This document shows, piece by piece, positions 47,601 to 56,600 of a stretch of DNA of 64,000 bases. Position numbers and translations under genes: made by a program. The stretch spans positions 6,507,301-6,571,300 of the forward strand of contig OZ024787.1 of NCBI GenBank assembly GCA_964017065.1, read 5' to 3'. Each line of letters opens with the position of its first letter. The first letter of the stretch is position 1. The DNA comes from Haliclona indistincta. Its lineage: Eukaryota; Porifera; Demospongiae; Haplosclerida; Chalinidae. Under the pieces are notes generated by a model that was given only the letters and a program-made list of their open reading frames with translations, did not search any database and was not told where the DNA came from.

Positions 47601-50600
47601 GAATCTACGGTCCACAGAATCATCAACAAGTTTCAAGCGACTGGAGAAGTACAAAAGAAAATATACCCGTTGGATAAGGCGTACGTACTAGTTAAACAAC
47701 GGTCCGAGGGCAGTATGGAATATACACGAGGGCAATCCAATTAGAGCCCGAGGGCGCAGCCCAAGGGGTCTAATTGGATTGCACGAGTGGATATTCCATA
47801 CTGCCCGAGGGACCGTTGTTTAACGTGTTTGTATCGCACGTCACGGGCGTATCCCGTGCATTGTACTGTTTTTAGTATCGCTTGTGCTATTTTTAGTATC
47901 ACACGTGCTATAGTAAAGACCACAATGGAACCCACTAGCATAAGGAAGCTTAAGCGGTATATAAAGCGAACGCAATAGTGCTCTGTACCTTCCGGTAGGG
48001 CTTGCCCTACCACCATTTTTTCTACCACGTGGTCAACACTGTACCACGTTAAAAATTTTTTGGGCACTTGCCCTTTCCGCAGATATTGTCTGTTCCTTCA
48101 GACAATATAAAGAGTGAATTGTTATCAGAAATAGGTGTTGATGTCACAGTTACTGCAATATGTAAGTTCTTGCACAAATCTGGATTTACGAAGCAAAAGG
48201 CTAAAATGCATGCTATCCAGAGGGATGAAGCACTGAGCTCTAAATTTGCTCTTGATGTTTCATTGTACAGTAGAGAAATGCTCGTTTTCATTGATGAAAC
48301 TGGAACAGATCGCAGAGATTGTATTAGAAGAAGAGGATACAGTCTTATGGGCCGGACACCAATAGTGCAAAACTTTTGGCTAGAGGAGAGCATGTGTCAG
48401 CAATATGTTCTATGTCAGTTGATGGTACGCTTGCATGTAAACTAGTCCGAGGAAGCGTTGATGGTGATGCCTTTCTTGACTTCGTAGAAAACGAACTAAT
48501 GCCAACTCTCATGCCATTTGATGGCTACAACCCTCGTAGCGTGGTTATCATGGACAACTGTTCCATTCATCACATTGACGAAGTGACAGAGCTCATCCAA
48601 CAAACTGGAGCCATAGTTCACTGGCTTCCTCCTTATTCTCCCGACTACAATCCTATTGAGGAGCTCTTTTCTAAATCCAAAGCGATGATGAAAGCCATGG
48701 AAACTGAAATGGAGACTATCGATGACATAGATACCATTATATATGCTGCATTTTCAATGATTACTTCTAGTGACTGTGAGGGTTGTGTCTCGGACAGTGG
48801 AATCTACTATTAATGATAGCTTGGTCACTTTGTAAGAATAGAATCTGATGGTAATAATGTAAATCAATGCACACAGACAAAATTTAAGTGATAATTGTCG
48901 GCATAATAATAATTATTGTTTACTTTGGATAACTGGATTTCTAATGAACACATACCCGTGCGCTGCGCTATGGGCTAAGTATAGGTTAACCCATGGGTTC
49001 CGAGGCGGTATGGGATATACCCGAGGCTGGTTAATTATACCGCCCGAGGGCGGTATAATTAACCGCCGAGGGTATATTCCATACTGCCGAGGAACCCATG
49101 GGTTAACTATTTTGTAGCTCAGAAAGCTCTAAGATCCAACAGCAAGACTGGCTTTCAGCACACTTTCGTTCGTTTACTAACCTGAATAAGCCAACTTTGT
49201 CGAGTACGCGAGTGATCATTGGTTGATCGCCCGAAGAACTGACAGCAACGGTAAGCCTCGCTGAGGCATACGTGTGGGTCCTGCAGTTTAGTTATGTAGC
49301 CTTTGCAGCTTAACAAACCTAGGTTGCAGTAGTTTGTCCAGCCATTCCGTGACCGGCGTCGTTCGTCACTGTCGAACGGTCCCGGCGTTTGTCTCGAGTA
49401 ACGCGTTCTTTGCTAAGCTTGAGCTTGGCCCTCCCGACGAGCTTGGTTGATGCTCCAAACTTAGTCGTGCTTTTAGATGCTGCAAATAGTTCCCTTTACA
49501 TGATTATGGCTGGTTTATTTTGTTGTCCACAAGTTCAAGACGCCATTTTTTCGCACTATTTGAGTCCCACAAGTGTCATGAAACTTTAGTGCTATAAAGT
49601 CGCCGCAATCTCTTCAAAGGCAACTTCGGCTTCACTCTCTGTGAAGCCAGCCTCTCCTCCTTTCGTACGGAGGGGTAAGTGGGAGGTAACTTTTTGAAGT
49701 CAGCTGACTTCCTGGAGGATATATATATTCCCCAGGAAGTGAGCGTGACTTCCTGGGCAATATATATATTCCCCAGGAAGTAGAACTACTTCCTGAGGGA
49801 TATGAGTATTGCCCTGAAATCCGCAGTGGTATGGGATATATTCCACTAGCGGTGCCTTTGATCTTAGAGCTTCCTGAGCTACAAACACGACTACTCCAGC
49901 ATTACTGCAACACGCACGTTAAGGGTGCAGACCCTAACAACCATTAACTTATTCAGGAATGTACAAGTTGGACATTATTACACACCACAAATGATATTCA
50001 CTGTTTGTACAAGCACATTAACAAATACTAATAAGTGACAGTAGCCAGGCAAGATCACGAACAATACATTCCTCAATAAAACTCTGTCTGTGGCCTTCAG
50101 AATAGACCCAAACTTGGATATATGACTATTAGCGACCAGATAAAGACCTTAACGTAGAGTTTTTTTTAATAAACACCCTCTGAGTAGGAAAACCACGAGG
50201 TAAGCAGCTCATAATCGCATTTTCAAGTTCAATACAGGAAAAAGCTCTACGTTACTACCTTCGCCTTGTTGAAGTACGTATATATCCCAAATCTGAAGTT
50301 CTACTGCCTGAGTGAACGAAAGTTTTATTAGCCTAAGCGTTGTATCTAGCCGCGCCCGTCACGTTTCCGTCCGGCACTTCCAGCGCTCATAGTTTGCAAT
50401 GTGTACAGCCTTCGCCAGTCTTGTAGCATAGGTCTTTGGTTTCTTGGAATATCAGCAGTAGTTTCTGAGATACAGCCCCTAGCGACCAGCCAAAAATACA
50501 TGCGTGGGCGTGACACTGCACCCTTAAGCTAGCCCATAGACAGCTCCAGAAAAATAAATGATAGCATAATTATTATGCACTAACAGTTGATTAGCACATC

Positions 50601-53600
50601 ACAGAAGGCCTCAAGATAGACTGATACCGTATAGCTATAGCCTATAGGCCTCAAGAAGTTTAATGGCTCTGACGTACAGTATACATGTGAGACTGAGTGA
50701 GGACATTGACATGGATAGGAGGTTGGGTGACACACCAATACCGTAAAGTGCTCTTACAAGGACACGTAGCTTTAGAAAGCCATAGATTAGCCGCTTGAGC
50801 AAGGCTTGCCAGCATAGAAAACGTCTTCATAGGACTATAAATTCAGTGAAGAAGCTGCGGAGAGTGTTTTCGTGGAGATTTTCGAGCGGTAAGACGCAAA
50901 CAGGCATGTTTTTTGACGACACACACACACACACACATATATATAGACGGACACGAACGCATAACCCTCGCGCATACTGCGCACGGGTAATGAAAGTTTG
51001 ATATAATAGATGGTACTGCATTAATTTAGATATGACATGATACATACCACACGAGTTCAAAGGTTCTTCAAAGTTTCAAGGATCGATTTTTTTGCTCTTG
51101 AAACTCTTCTGTTGTGAGAATGGAGTCTTCGAACAGCTGCTTTAGACAGGAAAGTTGGCTGTAGCATTTCCCTCTGACGTCTACGCCTTTGCTAGGAGAT
51201 ACTCGTAAACCAATATCAGGCTCAAGAGGTGAGGAAGGAGTTGATGGTCTAGCAGCTCCTTGAAGATTCATCATAACTGCAGCCACAGTACTCGCCACAG
51301 TTTCTTCAATCGACTTCTTTGCAGGTCTTGTAGGTGTGATACCACTTATCATAGGAACCTTGGGCGGCGTATCTTTACTTGAATAAATTCCATTGACAAT
51401 CATCCTGGCCCACTATCGATATTGAGGGTCACTAAGATCTAAGTCGTCAACATGCGTCTCCTTCAGCTCTATAAACAGGTCATCTATTTCCTTTTCCTTC
51501 ACAGCACGCCTGGATGTGGGAACTGGGCTAGAGTCTCTTCTTCGCTTTAATGAGCAGTCAATGTCTTTTGCTTCCTGCCGCCCATCACACCACAAACATA
51601 TATCAGTTTTTCCAGCCTGTCTTACAGCTGTGTACATACACTCAAGGTCTTCTTGTGATACTACCCATTTCTTAGTAGACTGTTTACCAACAAAATACCC
51701 TACTGAAAAGTTTAATGTTTCTGGTACTTGATCCTTGAATTCCTCCACAAGTTTTACTCGTAAGTCCACAACTGAGCGAAAGTGTCCGTGAAACTGTCGA
51801 AGATCACGTACTACCACGTCTTTTTTCTAGTAGGATTTATTATCTTTACTCTGTATGTAAATACCTGCTGTTGTAGATGTAAATGTTATGACTGATCTAC
51901 TTACAAACTCTGAACTTACTTCTTGGACTGTAGCGACCACGCGATGAACACCATCCGATACAATCGCGAACTGTCTTGCACTGGTACTAGGTGGCTCCTG
52001 CATTTCAAGCGAAGATCAAGCATACACTAACAGGCCTGAGAATCCCAACAGAATAATTGCGAACAAAAACGTGCATGTAATAAAGCAATTAAGATAGTAC
52101 GCATGCGTGCACAACGCTTGACGGTTATCTCTGAAAAATTGCAAAATCTTGGAAAACCGCTGTAGAAACCTACAGACATCAGTGGGCATTGTGGTTGCCA
52201 TGGTACAAGTCAGTTATACCATGCCTACTTATGGTGTATCATGAATACACTCAGCAATAACCATTAATCCCTTGGGATTAATAGTTATTGCTTCGTCTAC
52301 AGTGTTCCACACGAAGACGCTTGAAAACTCATTTTTAGATATTTAGCTCATTTTCTCAAATCTCATTGATCTCATGCACATATGCACATACCATGATGAA
52401 GTTCTATCCTTTGGGAGTTGAATGCACCATATGGCTTCTTGTCACATGACTGTCACGTGATACAAGATGGCAGTAAAGACACCCACTCAGCAGACAACGT
52501 TAGGATCAGGATCTCCAGATCATTGCCAGCTTTAAGCGGACACGGAGTTAATTTTACCGTTACATTCTCCGTGCACGTACTGTCACAGAATCAATGGACG
52601 GCATTGAGAGTCGCGACTTTCACTCTCCGTAGTTACGCTCCAGGCGACGGGGTACCCAAAACCAACGTCTAAAAGTAAGCTTTAGCTCACCATAGCTCTG
52701 TTAGTCACGCTTAGAAGCTAACTAGTTCGAGTTTGAGTGGGACAAATTCGCCACGAAATATTGCTGTGAACGCTCCAATAGACTCCATACATTCCCGCTC
52801 AAAATTATGCTACCTGGGCGTACCTAGCCTACTTTGAACAAATTTATGACTATGATCCGTGCACATTTTTGCAAAAACCAACGTCCAATACTGATGGCGA
52901 AGGGTTAAATTGTATCATTAACCAATTTTTAGCAGTTTTATCAAAATTTTAGTTGGGACAAATTTAAAATGAAAAAGTGAAATATTTTAGTGAGGTGGAG
53001 AATTTTACAAGTAAACAAGCCATGAATATAATTAACTGGAAATGAATATGATTAATGTAGGCGTGTCATTGGGTGGAGAAACGAGCAATCCAACAGATCC
53101 AGCTATTTCTCGACTCTGCTGCTTCAGCGATCCAGCACTGCACCGTCAATTGACTTCTTATGACTCCTAGTATGTGTAGAAGTCTGTTAGAAACGTTTTT
53201 GTGTGAAAATTGTCCATGTCCAAAAAATGTATTACATTTCTGGCAATGTTGGCTGGTAGTTAAGAGCTGCTAAAGCTGCAGCCAAGCACTCACCCCGGAT
53301 GCACATCTCTGAGTGGCACGAGAAGTCGCGGGCAGCTATACTTTGGGAACAGGGAGCGTATAACAGCGTTTTCAATATGCCCCAACGTTAGGATCAGGAT
53401 CTCCAGAGTCTGTGCTAGTTAAGAACCTAGACTTGCTTATTACAAAGGCTAAACATAGTGCATTTACGACGAACTCACTTGGCGCGTCTCCGTCTTAGCA
53501 TCGTGACAAACGAAGCTCGGTCTCACAAAATAGCTGCTTTTTGACGGCCATCTTGCTGTTTTGTGACGTTTTAATGGACTCCGCCTTAAAAAAATGACGA

Positions 53601-56600
53601 CACGACTAATAACAGTAACCTTGTGACGCCACTGACTCGTACAGTTGTTGGTTACTGTTTATCAAAAGTGTCGTCATTCTTTTAGAGGTGGTGCCCATAA
53701 AAACGTCACTAAACAGCAAGATGGCCGTCAAAAAGCAGCTATTTTGTGAGACCGAGCTTCGTTTGTCGCGATGCTAAGACGGAGACGCGCCAAGTGAGTT
53801 CGTCGTAAATGCACTATGTTTAGCCTTTGTAATAAGCAAGTCTAGGTTCTTAACTAGCACAGACTCTGGAGATCCTGATCCTAACGTTGGGGCATATTGA
53901 AAACGCTGTTATACGCTCCCTGTTCCCAAAGTATAGCTGCCCGCGACTTCTCGTACCACTCAGAGATGTGCATCCGGGGTGAGTGCTTGGCTGCAGCTTT
54001 AGCAGCTCTTAACTACCAGCCAATCTGGAGATCCTGATCCTAACGTTGTCTGCTGAGTGGGTGTCTTTACTGCCATCTTGTATCACGTGACAGTCATGTG
54101 ACAAGAAGCCATATGGTGCATTCAACTCCCAAAGGATAGAACTTCATCATGGTATGTGCATATGAGCATGAGATCAATGAGATTTGAGAAAATGAGCTAA
54201 ATATCTAAAAATGAGTTTTCAAGCGTATTCGTGTGGAACACTGTATTCTAGATACACCATGGGTATAGGCATGGTATAACATATACGTATAGACATGTCT
54301 GGCAGCGCTCAGATTGTAAATATATTATAGTGTATGTATACATGTTTGCTTAACCCTTTAAGCCCTAATGATGTGATTTGGCATCATACATACTTCAGAC
54401 ACCATAACTTTATCCAAAAGTGCTAAAATATTCCGAAATTGAGCTAAATTGAAGAATACAAATAACCGTAGAAAATCCAGTAGTTTTCGGCGAAGCACCT
54501 ACACTAAACGTATTGGCACCCAACATTTCTATGGCTTCAATGGAAATTTCACAACATTTAAAGAAAACAAAATGGCTGCCGGGAAAATTTGAACATTTAA
54601 CGGCTTCAGGATGCTCGGAAAACACATTTACCATGATCTGGGCTAGATTTTGCACTCAACAAAACTACTGCTATTTGTATGTACTTTTCATTAGCCAGCC
54701 CCAAAGTACTGACTTTGAGCAAAATTTGATGAGGTCACTGCACTTTATTGGCTTCACTTCTGAAGTGGGAGGAGCATCTTGATCGACTAGAGTGTGAGCA
54801 ATTGCAGCTACCCACTGGAGAAAAAGGACACAAATTTAAGACCAGTAGTGTAAAGGACACATGAGATATTCGCGAGAGAATTGGTCAGCAATTACGAGGT
54901 TAAAATTCCATCAAGATAATTTAGTATTTAAAGGGTTACAATCAACAAGTAAAAAACCTGCATTGATAGCAGACTGAAATCACTTTAAATCTCTTTCCCC
55001 AGTTTTCATCCATATTTGTTCTTCAATCGTGATTGTTGCACTATGACATTTGTTGGGTTCAATGCTAACAAAGATGGTGATCTTATTGATCCAGTCAAGA
55101 ATGCTCGTATAGAAGGTCTAGAGAGAGTAGTCAGTGCTCAGTTACAAGCTGGACTCAGACAGAACCAGGTCAACTTGAGTGAGAACTATCAGCTGTGGAA
55201 CAAGATGACTATGATGCAGAAGATGAGTCTAGTGATGGGTCTGGCGTATGTGACTGATCCAGACTCATCATATGTACTCACTGTGGACAATGTGATCAAG
55301 ATACTGGCAATACAAATGAGATTCAGGTCATTGTTACATGAGTGGTTGCTAGGTGCATGATGTGGTATCATTGTCCCTACTCAGCTTGCCAGTGTAATAT
55401 CTGATAAATGTAGTTGTTGGCTGACTCTAGAACAACAGATTTAGAAAAATATATAGCTTGGGCATTGGTCATTTTTTGTGCACTATGCTACAATGGCCAA
55501 TTAAGGTGTCAAAATCTGCCAAGTACGAAAATAAACCCAATGAATACCAATAACTAATAATTTCTGGTGAACTTTTTTAATGGCACTTCTCTTCTTCAGG
55601 TGTAATATACCAGTGGTTGTGATGGGTGAGACAGGATGTGGTAAAACTCGTCTCATTCGGTTCATGTGTGACATGATAGCACTCAGTGCTGGTGGAGGAA
55701 TAGATAGTGTCAGAAACATGCTCATCATGAAGGTAGTGCCAGATTAGTGACTGCTGTGTTTCATGTACATCTGATCTTTTCTCTACTGTAGGTTCATGGA
55801 GGAACAACAGAACAGGATGTGAGGAACAAGGTGCTGGAGGCAGAGGAACTTGCTAAGATTAATAAAGACAAAGAGATTGACACGATCCTCTTCTTTGATG
55901 AGGCAAACACAACAGAAGCTATTGGACTGATCAAAGAGGTCATGTGTGACAGACGTGTGTATGGACGAGAGATCAGTCGAGATGTGAACTTCATAGCAGC
56001 CTGTAACCCTTACAGAAAGTGAGTGGCCAAACTACTTATATGTCATCAACTGCTTGTGGCAACTCTTGCTGCAGGCATACTGAAGAAATGATTGGCAAAC
56101 TAGAGTCAGCTGGTCTTGGTTTCTATGTGAAGGCAACAGAGACACAGCAGAAGTTGGGTAAGCTGAAAGGAAACCTGATGTGCAGCACTTTGTTTGTTCT
56201 TTAGGTAAAATCCCATTACGTCAGCTGGTGTATAGAGTGATAGAGCTCCCTCCTAGTATGAGGCCATTGGTGTATGATTTTGGTCAACTCACTAACACTA
56301 CTGAACAAGACTACACTGGACAGTTAGTCATCAACCATTGCTCTGAGATTCTCTCACAGCAGGTTATAACAGCAGTGTCTCGTGTGCTGGCTTGGTGTCA
56401 GAAGTTCATGAGAGGGAGAAGGGTGAATTTTTCGTCTAATTTGTGTAGTATAATTACATCTACTATTGTATAGGATGAGTGCAGTTTTGTGAGTCTTCGT
56501 GATGTTGAGAGAGCTATGGTGGTGTTTAAGTTCTTCATTGACAAGATGAGTTTGTTCAAGGATCTCATTGCTGACAAGGCTAAAGACGAAGTGAGGAGTA

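Larger units (their letters stand above)
46316..49881 (+). mobile_element. Tc1/IS630-type transposon with ~0.8 kb inverted termini
   Basis: Arms 46316-47135 and about 48976-49881 are inverted copies: TAGCTCAGAAAGCTCTAAGA at one end, TCTTAGAGCTTCCTGAGCTA at the other, 'cccaggaagt' repeats, and then a nested GGTTAACCCATGGGTTCC palindrome at the inner edge of each arm. A DDE transposase lies between (47472-48813). The right arm holds an extra palindrome (49006-49083) missing from the left. It lies within the 9 kb RNF213-like intron. Confidence 0.8.
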
